From positions 124,001 through 188,000 of the forward strand of contig JASDSY010000005.1 of the NCBI GenBank assembly GCA_041441465.1: 64,000 bases of DNA, read 5' to 3'. Under the pieces are notes generated by a model, which worked only from the letters and a program-made list of their open reading frames with translations, did not search any database and had not been told where the DNA came from. The DNA comes from JASDSY01 sp041441465 (GTDB lineage: Bacteria > Muiribacteriota > UBA9980). Made by a program: the position numbers and the translations under genes. Shown piece by piece: positions 26,396 to 37,400 of the stretch. Numbering within the stretch: position 1 is the stretch's first letter; every line of letters starts with the position of its first letter.

Positions 26396-28777
26396 CTATT
26401 CACGGCTTTTTAAAACTTCAACCATATCGAGGCGCCTGATATTGCGTTTAGTCGCAAGCTGCGCAAGAATTACGCATAAAAGCACGCCGGCGATTGTCAT
26501 TAAATATGTCCGCGGATAAATTATAAGTTCGAGCGAAAACATGTCGTTGCTGAATGCTTTGTTTATGATTCCGCACATAACCCGGCCGAAGGCCATTCCG
26601 GGAAGAATCGCCATGACCCAGAGAGCGATATTTTCAATGAAAAGCGCCTTGAAAATTTCATCGTTAGAGTAACCAAGAACTTTAAGCGAAGCCAGTTCGC
26701 GTGCGCGTTCGGTTATGTTTATGACAGTGGAGTTAAATATTATCGAAAAACCCATAACTGAGCCGAAGATTATCATTATTGTGACAAATATCTTCATGAA
26801 TTTCATCTGTTCCATAAAAGCCTCATAAGCGTCAGTGCGGCGTTCGATAGATTCCACTCCGCTCATGTCCTTGATTTTTTTCCTGATTGCGGATGATTTT
26901 ACCTGTTCGGCTTTTATAAGCGTTTGAGTAACAAAATTTCCTTCTTCCATGAATTCATTCAAACCGCGAAGGCTCATGTAGCAGTCGGCGCCGGCATACT
27001 GCTTGGCGATTCCCGATACTGTCACATCTTTTTTTATTTCGCGCGAAGATTCTTTCACCTTGAGGTTGCCGATACAGGCTTTGATTGTTATTTTGTCGCC
27101 GGGCTTTATACCGAACGATTCGGCGATCATGTGAGGTATCAATATTCCTTTTTCTGGAATTAATATGCGTTCCTTATTTTCATTTATCAGCCTGTAAAAA
27201 GCGTTTTCTGGCGAAGCGGCCACGAGCATAGTTTCTTTTTTCATGTAGCCCTTGATTACTTCGACAGGAAGCGCCGCGCACGGTTCGTTTCTTAATACTC
27301 CGCGCACGCTGGAAAGCTCGAATGCGTCTTTTGAATGGACCGGCTTGGAGAAAACTATTTTATAGTCCTGCCTCTGGAAATCGAAAAAATGGCTGTTAAA
27401 AGCGAAATCTATGCTGTCGACGAAAAAAAGCGATATCATAAAGAACATTATGGTCATTGAAATTCCAAATATTGTAAGCAGGCTTCGCTGCTTATTCCGA
27501 AAAATATTCCGCGCTATCATTTTATGGCTGAATGTAAGTTCATTCCATATAGTTTTTATGTTTTCCAGAAATATGCTGTGGCCGGATTCCGGCGATTCGA
27601 CGCGCATGGCCTGGGCCGGAACTATTCTTACGGCGCGCTTGGCTGAATTATATCCGGCCGCAAGGCAGAATGAGCAGCTGATAAGAACGCTTATAAATGC
27701 CACGCGCCAGTACATTTCAAGATTGAGATCCGGTATGCTGAAAACCTGGTTATAAGCGTAAAGCATCATTCCGCCGAGGTAATAGCCGGCGGCTACGGCG
27801 GGAAGCGCCCCGGCCATGGCTATTGAAAGCGAATATTTGACATAATAAAATAAAATCGATAAATCCGAATAGCCGAATGCCTTCATTACTCCTATTAAAG
27901 TGCGCTGATTATTTACAAGCCTTTTTTGCATTACATATATTATTATTCCGGCGACTATCAAAAATATGGACGGAAAAATTACAGCCGTTCTTTGAAGGTT
28001 TTTTATTTCTTCGCTTATTATCATAAAGCTGAATTGTTTTTTACGCTCGGTTCCGTTCATAAATCCATAAGGCTTGAGTAATTTCTCAATTTTATCTATC
28101 GCGGCGTAATGGTCCGCTCCCGGCATAAACCGCACAAGGACCTGGTTATATGAATTTTCATATCCGAACATTTCCCGGGCCGTTTCGTCTTTTATATAAA
28201 TAATTCCGTAGTCGCCGTTCAGCGGAGTTTCCGGCGATTTAAGAGCTATCGCGAATTCAGGGGCGGATGCGGCAGCGCATACTTTAAATTCTTCGAGTTT
28301 GAGATTAATAAGGCATTTTAATTTACTGCCTCTGGATATTTTATTGAATTGGGCGAATTTATCGCTTACGATGCATAAATTTTTATCCGGCGAATTGAAA
28401 TAACTGCCGTTTAAAATAAGAATATCGTTGATTTTAGGCCGGCGGTTATCGGGAAGAGATATAAGTTTCAGGCTGACTTTGCGACCGTCATCCATGAACG
28501 CGCTGATATCCGAACATATCCGCCCTTCGGCAGATGCGACTCCTGCCATAGCCTTTATTTTATTAATAGCCTCCGGCGTAATGTTTCGCGCTTCGGCGTA
28601 ATAATGCAAAAATTTATTTTTTTCATAAAAACATTCGACTGAATTCTTTAAGTTGAAATAAGAAATATAAGACGACATAAATAAAGTGATGCCGAAAAAT
28701 ATGACGGCGGACGCCGCCAGAAACTGGCTTTTAGATTTATATATTTCCCTGAAAAGCATCCTGTTTAGTTTACGCAA
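26396..28777 (-). CDS. ABC transporter permease with two FtsX domains
   Basis: Inner-membrane permease of the type VII/FtsX-like ABC group, 793 residues. One helix near residues 17-35 precedes a large extracytoplasmic domain. A three-helix FtsX unit follows at about 265-385, then a second helix-domain-three-helix set (about 430-790; last helices from about 655). The C-terminus has the family ARELASLKVLGYSNDEIFK coupling motif, and an earlier copy reads GVMKAFGYSDLSILFYYVK. The start is a TTG with an AAGGAC ribosome site. Such permeases work with LolD/MacB-like ATPases in lipoprotein, lipid or peptide handling or mechanotransmission, and the ATPase gene is directly upstream. Confidence 0.9.
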   Translation of the reverse strand: MRKLNRMLFREIYKSKSQFLAASAVIFFGITLFMSSYISYFNLKNSVECFYEKNKFLHYYAEARNITPEAINKIKAMAGVASAEGRICSDISAFMDDGRKVSLKLISLPDNRRPKINDILILNGSYFNSPDKNLCIVSDKFAQFNKISRGSKLKCLINLKLEEFKVCAAASAPEFAIALKSPETPLNGDYGIIYIKDETAREMFGYENSYNQVLVRFMPGADHYAAIDKIEKLLKPYGFMNGTERKKQFSFMIISEEIKNLQRTAVIFPSIFLIVAGIIIYVMQKRLVNNQRTLIGVMKAFGYSDLSILFYYVKYSLSIAMAGALPAVAAGYYLGGMMLYAYNQVFSIPDLNLEMYWRVAFISVLISCSFCLAAGYNSAKRAVRIVPAQAMRVESPESGHSIFLENIKTIWNELTFSHKMIARNIFRNKQRSLLTIFGISMTIMFFMISLFFVDSIDFAFNSHFFDFQRQDYKIVFSKPVHSKDAFELSSVRGVLRNEPCAALPVEVIKGYMKKETMLVAASPENAFYRLINENKERILIPEKGILIPHMIAESFGIKPGDKITIKACIGNLKVKESSREIKKDVTVSGIAKQYAGADCYMSLRGLNEFMEEGNFVTQTLIKAEQVKSSAIRKKIKDMSGVESIERRTDAYEAFMEQMKFMKIFVTIMIIFGSVMGFSIIFNSTVINITERARELASLKVLGYSNDEIFKALFIENIALWVMAILPGMAFGRVMCGIINKAFSNDMFSLELIIYPRTYLMTIAGVLLCVILAQLATKRNIRRLDMVEVLKSRE

Positions 28778-28856
28778 ATGATTTGTCCTTACGTAATTTT
28801 GATTTCAGCTGATTTTTTCAATTTATTAAAACCGCCGGTAAAAATCAAATGTATTT

Positions 28857-29564
28857 TTACCATTCTATTTTATCTGCGCTTAAGGGAGTATTATTTTCTA
28901 ATATTGTGGTTATTTCGCCGCTTCTGATTTTTATAACTCTGTCGGCCATCTGTGAAATCGGCTGGTTATGAGTTATTACTATTACGGTTTTTCCGGTGTC
29001 GCGATTTATATCGCTGAGAAGCTTCAAAATTTTAACGCCGGTAACATAATCGAGCGCTCCTGTTGGCTCATCGCACAGCAATACATCGGGATTTTTTGCG
29101 ATAGCGCGCGCGATGGCGACTCTCTGCTGCTCGCCGCCGCTCATTTGCGCGGGGAAATTAAAAGCTTTATCGGTCAGGCCGACTTTTTCAAGTATCGTTT
29201 CAACGGCGAACGGGGCCGGTGATATTTCCGTGGCTAGTTCTACATTTTCAAAAGCGGTGAGGTTGGGCATTAAATTATAGAATTGGAAAACGAACCCTAT
29301 ATTATTTCGGCGGTATTTGGTGAGTTCGCCCTCATTGTAATTTGATATGTCAGATTCTTTAAACTTAATACTGCCGCGCGACGGTTTATCCATGCCGCCC
29401 ATTATGTTTAAAAGCGTGCTCTTGCCGGAGCCGCTCGGACCGAGCACAACTATGAATTCGCCCTTTTTTATTTCGAATGTGGCGTCCTTCAGTGCGGTAA
29501 CTGTAACATCGCCCATTATATACTCTTTAGTTAATTTTTCAGCTTTAAAAACGCATTCCGGCAT
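28857..29564 (-). CDS. ABC transporter ATP-binding protein (LolD/MacB type)
   Basis: ATPase subunit of the export system, 235 residues. Walker A is GPSGSGKSTLLN (about residues 42-53), the Q-loop is FVFQFYNLMPNLTAFENVE (about 91-109), the signature MSGGEQQRVAIARA (about 141-154), Walker B VLLCDEPTGALD (about 161-172) and the switch His in IVITHNQ. The Y-LMP-LTA-ENVE stretch is typical of the LolD/MacB/FtsE group. It is the first gene of a minus-strand series with permease, adaptor, lipase-like hydrolase and secreted orphan. A GAGG site precedes the ATG. Confidence 0.95.
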   Translation of the reverse strand: MPECVFKAEKLTKEYIMGDVTVTALKDATFEIKKGEFIVVLGPSGSGKSTLLNIMGGMDKPSRGSIKFKESDISNYNEGELTKYRRNNIGFVFQFYNLMPNLTAFENVELATEISPAPFAVETILEKVGLTDKAFNFPAQMSGGEQQRVAIARAIAKNPDVLLCDEPTGALDYVTGVKILKLLSDINRDTGKTVIVITHNQPISQMADRVIKIRSGEITTILENNTPLSADKIEW

Positions 29565-29986
29565 ATAAACCTCATAAAATAACCCGTACTTTTTTAACGG
29601 TAAAATATCTTATCAAATATTTTTTATAATATCAACGCTAAATTTTGTTTTTAGAATGTAAAATAAGCCCTGCTTAATACGTAATAAAAAAATGAGTTAA
29701 TTAATAAATTATATTTTGAAAACTAGGTTTTTATTAAAAAAAACTAATTTTATATATCTTTATATCATTTTATTAAAAATATTTTCTACTAAAAAAATTG
29801 TTTAATTAACGGTAATTATCTTTTGAATTAAAATTTAAAAGAATTTTAATGCATATTATGCGTGTTATATGATATACTAGCTTAAACTTAACTAATTATG
29901 TCATCGATTTTGATATGAATTTAAACAGGTTAAACTTTTAAGATCTGCTTATAACAAATTATTTTTTTAGATTAAAAGGAGAAGTA
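29565..29986. other. divergent intergenic region, AT-rich
   Basis: 422 bases between the divergently oriented ABC ATPase and MFS genes; it must hold promoters for both. The only site I can define is the extended -10 region listed separately; the rest is long A/T tracts. Confidence 0.5.
29851..29878 (+). promoter_or_regulatory. candidate promoter of the MFS/NRPS unit with a palindrome
   Basis: An extended -10 (TG at 29870-29871, then TATACT at 29873-29878) follows a short palindrome GCATATTATGC (29851-29861) placed over the -35 position, where the sequence is a poor match to TTGACA. A weak -35 plus palindrome is typical of regulated promoters. The MFS start is about 108 bases downstream. Confidence 0.4.
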
Positions 29987-31303
29987 ATGTCTTTAATTCA
30001 AAAATTTAAAGCTCATCCGTTGTATTTATTTTCAAATTTCAGGAATTTTTTTATAGGTGATGTGCTGGTCGCGATAGCGGAAAGATTTTTTGCTATAACG
30101 TTCGTATGGTGGGTCGTTTCGCAGGAAGGCGAAAACGGCAAATGGCTCGGCGTTTTGATGTCTCTTGAAGCGCTTCCGATATTTTTTCTAAGCCCTTTTA
30201 TCGGGCCTTTTATAGATAGATACGATAAGAAAAAATGCATGCTTATGGGCGTACTGATGCAGGCATTCTTTGTTTCTATAATCGCCGCGTTATATTACCT
30301 GCAGCTTCTTACTTTTCCATGGCTTTGCTTTTTAAGCTTTTGCATGAGCTGTTTTGTCCCGCAATTCGAAGATTCAATAAGCGCTTCGATACCGCAGATA
30401 GTCGATGAGGAGCATCTTGCGAGCGCGACGGCTACGCAGGCTTCTTCGATTGATTTTTCGAATATAATAGCCGCAAGCGGAAGCGCCATGGCTATTGCAA
30501 GTTTTGGAATGTTTCATACGATTTTAATAAATGTGGCGCTGTACTTTATAGGCGCATTGTTTCTTTGCGGTATAAAAGCCGATCTTTCACCGCTTAAAAC
30601 CGCCGAAGAGAAAACGGAGGAAGAAAGCTACTTCGACGAACTGAAAGCCGGCGTGAAATACGTTTGGTCTGAAAAGCCGCTTCTTTATTTCGCGCTTCTT
30701 TATTCATTCGGAACCATATTTATAATGTCGATATTTGTAATGATTCCGCTTATAGTAAAGGATCTTTTACATGAAACGATAAGCTGGGTTGCCGTATTCG
30801 AGACATCGATATCGATCGGCGTAGTTATTACCGCATTGCTTTTTAGTCTTAAAACAAGCTATAAACATTTTTATAATATGATTTCGGCGAATTATTTCAT
30901 ACTTGCCATTTTGATGGGCGGCCTTGTTTTTACAACAGGGAAAATGGCTATATCGATTATAATTTTCGGTATAGGCTGCGTGTTCGCCGCTGATATGGCG
31001 CTTTCATTCGTATTTTTTCAGCATGTTGTCAAAAATGAATTCAAAGGCCGATTTTTTGGGCTTATGAGTTCAATAACTACAGGCATGACTCCGCTATCAT
31101 ATATGTTCGCCGGAATGCTCACTGATTATTTTTCAGTTTCGTATGTTGCCGCGGTAAACGCTGTCGGCGGCATAGCTCTATTTTTTCTGATGCTTATTAT
31201 TCCGCGGGTAAAAGGAGAAATTGCAGTCTGCGATGAAGACGATTCGGGTAATGATACCGATGATGAATCTGAGAAAGCGGAAGCGAATGAAACCGCTAAT
31301 TAA
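29987..31303 (+). CDS. MFS transporter, probable exporter of the NRPS product
   Basis: Major facilitator of 438 residues with about 12 transmembrane helices between residues 12 and 410. It resembles the EntS/MFS_3 group: FIGDVLVAIAERFFAITFVWWV at the start and the loop motif GPFIDRYDKKKCMLMG (about 73-88), equivalent to the G-x-x-x-D-R-x-x-r-k signature after helix 2. The cytoplasmic C-terminus (about 413-438) is strikingly acidic (DEDDSGNDTDDESEKAEANE). AAGGAG precedes the ATG. It lies 183 bases upstream of the giant NRPS gene in the same direction, the usual place for a peptide or siderophore exporter; substrate is inferred from context. Confidence 0.87.
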   Translation: MSLIQKFKAHPLYLFSNFRNFFIGDVLVAIAERFFAITFVWWVVSQEGENGKWLGVLMSLEALPIFFLSPFIGPFIDRYDKKKCMLMGVLMQAFFVSIIAALYYLQLLTFPWLCFLSFCMSCFVPQFEDSISASIPQIVDEEHLASATATQASSIDFSNIIAASGSAMAIASFGMFHTILINVALYFIGALFLCGIKADLSPLKTAEEKTEEESYFDELKAGVKYVWSEKPLLYFALLYSFGTIFIMSIFVMIPLIVKDLLHETISWVAVFETSISIGVVITALLFSLKTSYKHFYNMISANYFILAILMGGLVFTTGKMAISIIIFGIGCVFAADMALSFVFFQHVVKNEFKGRFFGLMSSITTGMTPLSYMFAGMLTDYFSVSYVAAVNAVGGIALFFLMLIIPRVKGEIAVCDEDDSGNDTDDESEKAEANETAN

Positions 31304-31486
31304 TTTTCCGGCTGAAAAATCACACAAGCTATGAAAATTTAGCAATGTAAGCGGAAATGTTAAAGATGGACCGGAACTGTTATTGCCCTCAAATTAAATC
31401 TAATTCGATAAAATTTATTTTTTGATGAGTTATAAAAATATTGCATATATGAAAATCTTCAAATTTTAAAGAGGTGTGTTCTTTAA

Positions 31487-34400
31487 ATGAAATATTATAA
31501 TCTTTCAAATGCCCAGATGAGAATATATATTGACCAGATTTTTTATCCGGAATCTAATTTCGCCAATATTTGTTACACAATTATAGGCGCCGGAATCGAT
31601 AATACGGATATTGTTAAAAACGCATTGAACTTGGTAATACGTGAAAATGACGCGATAAGATTGAAATTTACGCAAAGTGACGGCGGGATTATGCAATATA
31701 TCGAAGACTGTTTCGAACGCGAATTCGAGGTCCTTGATTTCGAATCGCCCAAATGCAGAGAATACGCCGAATGGGCCCGCCTGAAAACCAATGAAAAAAT
31801 GGAATTATATAATTCTGAAATGTTTTATTTCGTGATAATAAAATTTAAAAAAGGCGGCTGCGGACTTTTTATAAAATTTCATCATCTTGTTCATGACGGA
31901 TTCAGCGCTTATGTTTTCGCTGATAAGCTCGAAAAGCATATTTATTCGAATGACAAAGAAAAAGCGGAACCGCAGGTCAGCCATTCATCCTATATCGATT
32001 TTGTCGATTATGAAAATGAATATTTAAAATCTGAAAAAGCGGCTCATCATAAAAAATACTGGATAGATAAATTTATTCCGGCGCCTGAAGAAAATCCTTT
32101 ATTCGCAGGTAAAAACAAAATCAAAAACATTGAATGCGGCACCAAAAACTTTTTTTTGACGAATGAATTAAATAAAAAAATAAATGATTTTTGCGCTGAA
32201 TTAAAAATTACTCATTTCGCTTTTTTTATGTCGCTTTTAGCGTCATATTTTTCAAAAATTTCAGGGCTGAGCGATGTCGTAATGGGGTTTCCGCATCATG
32301 GCAGGTCCGGCGCCGGAGCGAGGCGCATGTGCGGAATGTTTGTAAGCACTATTCCATTTCGCATAAATATTGACGAAAATATTTCATTCAGGAAAATGGC
32401 GGAAGATATAGCTAAAGAAATCAAGGAAATTTCACGCGAATATTATCAGTATCCTTTTAATAATATCGCAGAAGAGCTTAAAGATAAAAAATGTGAATTG
32501 AAAAATGTCCTGGATGTCAATCTGGTTGAGGTGCCGGACATAAAAAAAGCCGGTTTAAATTTTAAATTTCATGTGCCAGATCAAGATCCTTCGCTTTTTA
32601 CGCTGTACCTTAAGCCCGGGAAATTCGAGGATTCTCAGCTCGAACTAATATTCACTTTCAGAAAAGAATTGTTTACCCTTTCAGAAATCGATCTTGTATT
32701 CGACCGACTTATTTTTATGGCTTCACAGGTTATTGAAAATCCGGAATTACTAACTAAAAATATATGTATTATACCGGAGGCCGAACGCCGGAAAGTGCTT
32801 ATAGATTTTAACGATACCGGCGACGAATTTCCGCTTCATAAAACCGCTCATGAACTTTTTCGCGAAGCGGCGGCGGCGTACCCGGAAAAAACAGCCCTCG
32901 TTTTTAAAGACAAGAAATATACATACGCCCAGCTTGACGAAATAACGGACAGACTCGCTAATTATCTCAGAAATAAAGGAGTAAAGCCGAATACGATCTG
33001 CGGCATTCTCGTAAAACGCTCCGAGGATATAATCATATCGCTGCTTGGAATTCTCAAGGCGGGCGGCGGATATCTGCCTATAGATCCTGGTTATCCTGAT
33101 GACAGGATATTATACATGCTCGAAGACAGCGGCGCGGTCGCGTTAATTGGCCATTCGGAATTGCAGGGTCGCGTTTCAGGTTTTAAAGGCGATTTTATAA
33201 GCGCGGATAAAGGCGAATTTATGAATGAAAGTTCGGCTAAGCCGGAAAATATAAATAAGCCTGATGATCTTGTTTATGTTATATATACTTCCGGATCGAC
33301 CGGAAAACCTAAAGGCGTTATGATCGAGCACCGAAACCTCATAAATTTATGCCGCTGGCAGAATAAATTTCATAATGTGACATCTGCCGATACGGCAGCG
33401 GCATATTCAGGCTTTAGTTTTGACGCTTCGGTATGGGAAATGCTCCCCTTTATAACATGCGGGGCTGAGCTTCACATAATAGCCGATGAATTAAGGCTTG
33501 ATATAGACGGCTTGAATGAATACTTTAACTGCAATAACATTACCATAACCAACCTTCCGACCCAATTCTGCGAGCAATTCATGGAAAGCGTCGATAACAG
33601 GTCGCTTAAGACGCTCGTTACCGGCGGCGATAAGCTGCGTTCTTTCAAGCCTTCTAAATTCAGGCTTGTAAATGAATACGGCCCTACGGAATACACGATT
33701 TCGGCGACCGCTTTCCTGGTTGACAAATATTACGACAACATTCCAATCGGAAAGCCGCTTTCGAATACCTGGCTTTATGTGGTAGACAAAAATTCGAATC
33801 CCGTCCCTATCGGAGTTCCTGGCGAGTTGTGGATATCCGGTGCGCAAATAGCGCGCGGTTATTTAAATCGTCCTGAATTGACGGCTGCGAAATTTGTAGC
33901 AAATCCATTCAAAACTTGTGAATTAAATTCCAGATTATATAAAACGGGCGACCTTGTCAGATGGACAATTTCAGGCGATATTGAATTTCTCGGAAGAATA
34001 GATCAGCAGGTGAAAATCAGGGGATATCGCATAGAGCTTGGCGAAATCGAGCAGCAGCTGCTGAAAATTGCAAACGTAAAGGATGCCGTTGTTATCGATA
34101 TCGCCGATCAATCAGGAAATAAATACCTTTCGGCATATATTGTGACAAAAAACGGAAATATGGACCGCGGCAGCATTAAGAATTCGCTTTTAAAGGAATT
34201 GCCGGAATATATGGTGCCTTCTTATTTTACCATGATAGAAAAAATCCCGCTGACCCCGAACGGAAAGATCGACAGGAGAGCGCTTCCAGAGCCTGATTTG
34301 AAGCCGGCAGAATTTGAACATATCGAGCCGCGCACCGAGCTTGAAAAACAGTTAGCCGGATTATGGCGTGATATATTGAAACTCGAAAAAGTCGGGGTGA

Positions 34401-37400
34401 GAGATAATTTTTTCAGCCTTGGCGGTCATTCGTTAAAAGCGAGTATGCTTCAAGCTAAAATACAGAAAAATTTAAGGGTGAAAATTTCCCTGGCCGATAT
34501 CTTCGAAAACCCGGTTCTTGAAAACCTTGCCAATTTTATAAAAGGGCTTTCATTCTGCGACCTGCCGCCGCTGAAATCCGAACCGCCTGTTGCTAGAAAT
34601 ATACTGACAAGTGCTCAAATGTCAGTTTATATAATGAGCGGAAGTGAAGACAGCGCTGCCGGATATAACATTCCGCTTGTAAATATTATAACCGGCGAAA
34701 TCGATAAATGCCGTCTTGAAAACGCAATAAAAACTATTATCGGGCGCTATGAAATTTTGCGGGCCCGTTTTGAGCCTGACCCGAATTTCGGCGCGGTTCA
34801 GATAATTGAAAAAGAGGTATTTTTTAAACTTGACTGCTTCGAACCCGCAGATCTTGAAAAAATTTCAGGCTGCCCGACTTTAAATTCAGAAAGCAGCCGT
34901 GAGGATTTTATAAATTCGGTATCGAATTTTTTCATAAGAAAATTTGACCTTTCAGCGGCGCCTTTATTGAAAGCGGTATTGATAAAAATCAGTCTTAACG
35001 AATATGTATTTATTTTGAATGTCCATCACATAATTTTCGACGGCGCTTCGGCCGGCATATTTATCGATGAGCTTGTCAGGCTTTATAACGGCGAAACACT
35101 GCCGGAATCAAAATTTCAATATAAGGATTATACAGGCTGGAACAGGCAATTCAAAATGTGCCAGGCTTATAAAAATCAGGAAGAATATTGGCTTAACGTA
35201 TATAAAAATTCGGTTTCTCCTCTTAACCTAAATATCGATTTTCCGCGTCCGCCTCTTCAAAGTTTTAACGGCCGCAAGCATTACTTTACACTTGAAAAAA
35301 ATTTATTTGAAGGAATAAAGCGCGTAGCGGCGGATAACGGCGCCACCCTTTATCACGCCTTGCTGGCGGCCTGGTATGTGCTGTTATACAGATACAGCGG
35401 ACAGGAAGACATAGTTGTCGGTACGCCGGTTGCCGGCCGGCCGCACGCCGATCTTGAAAATGTAGTGGGGATGTTCGTAAATACTATCGCAATGCGCGGG
35501 TTCCCGCACGGCGATCAGTCGTTTCTGGAATTTTTGAAACAGACGAAGGATATGTCGCTGGCGGCTATCGATAATCAGCATTATGAATTTTTCGAACTGG
35601 TCAATAAGCTTAACATAAGGCGCGACGGAAGCAGAAATCCGCTTTTTGACGTGTTGTTCGTGCTGCAAAATGCTGGCGATATAACCTGCGATACCGATAA
35701 ATTTAAAATGCGCCCGTGGAAATTTCAAAATAATTCGTCACAGGTCGATTTGACTCTTGAAGCGGAGGAAATCGACGGCAATCTTGAACTGCTTTTAGAA
35801 TATTGCACGGATTTATTCCGCCCTGAAACGATAACACGAATGGCTGTTCATTATGTTAATATTCTTGCCGCCGCGGTAAATGACGCCAATATATCGCTTG
35901 ACAAAATAGAAATGCCGGACGCGCCTGTTAAAGTACAACTCTGGAATGATATCAACGGTTCCGCCGGCGCCCGATTATCTTCGATTCCTGAAAAATCAGG
36001 CTACGCCGAGCCCAGGAACGACCGGGAAAAACTTCTGGTTTCAATATGGCAGGAAGTGCTTTTTGTCAAAAAAATAGGAATATACGATAATTTTTTCTCT
36101 CTCGGCGGAGATTCCATAAAATCGATACAAATAGCCGTGCGCCTGAAAAAGCACAACCTGAAGCTCGATACAAAAAAAATATTTACGGCTCCGACAATTG
36201 CCAGCCTCGCCTGCTGCCTTGAAGAAACGAACGGCGCGGTAAATAATTCTCCGGTCTGCGGGCTGGTGCCGCTTACGCCGATTCAAAGCTGGTTTTTTAA
36301 CCAAAAATTCAAGGAACAAAATCATTGGAACCAATCCGTGATATTTTCGTCAGAATGCCCTGTCGATCAGGCGGTATTGGCGGCAGCGCTCGGCGATATT
36401 GTCATTCATCATGACGCCCTTAGAATGATTTTTAATTTTAATGAAAATGGAATCACGCAGTATAACCGCAATATAAACGAAGGCGAATTTTTTAAATTGA
36501 ATGTTTATTCATTAAAATCAGGAATTGACGGCGATGAAGTGTTAAATGAAATTACCGGTCTTTCAGATGAACTGCAGAAAGGAATTGATTTGAAAGCCGG
36601 CATACTTTTGCGCGCCGGGCTTTTTAAAGGTAATCCGGCCGGAACTGTTAAAGATTATGTAGTAATAGTTATACATCATCTTGTCGTTGACGGCGTTTCC
36701 TGGGAAATAATTCAACGCGATCTTGAAGCGGCTTATAAAGCGCGGTTGGAAAATAAAAAACCTGATTTTACCGATAAAACCGATTCATATAAAGAATGGT
36801 CGGAAAAACTTTTGCAGTATTCCAAAAGCCAGAAGATTTTAGATAAAATATCTTATTGGAAAAATGTAGACGCAGTTAATGTAGATTTGCTTCCGGTTGA
36901 TAAAATTTCAAACGAAAGCCGTAAACTTGAAAATATAGAATTAATTTTCAGTCCGGAAGAAACATATAATTTATTGGATTCTGTTCGATCAGCTTACGGT
37001 TTGACCATGGAGGAAGCATTGATCGCAGGATTGGCCCTGTCGTTATGGAACTGGAGCGGCGGCGCTATCAGAAATACAGCGATTACTCTTGAAGGGCACG
37101 GCCGCGAAGAAACGATTAACGCAAATATTATGCGTACGGTAGGATGGTTTACCGCTACTTATCCGGTCGTTATTTCAGGAGCGGCAGGCAATATAGGCAA
37201 TGTAATTAAAAATATAAAGGAAAATATCCGCCATATTCCTGATCACGGCTTTGATTATGAAATAATTCATACGCTCACTCCGCCGGAAATGAAAAAGGAT
37301 TGTCATGAAAGGCTGCTTTCTGAAATAGAATTTAATTACCTCGGAGAAATTATTAATAATACTAAAGAACCCGCCGGGAAAATTTTTAATCTTATCGATA

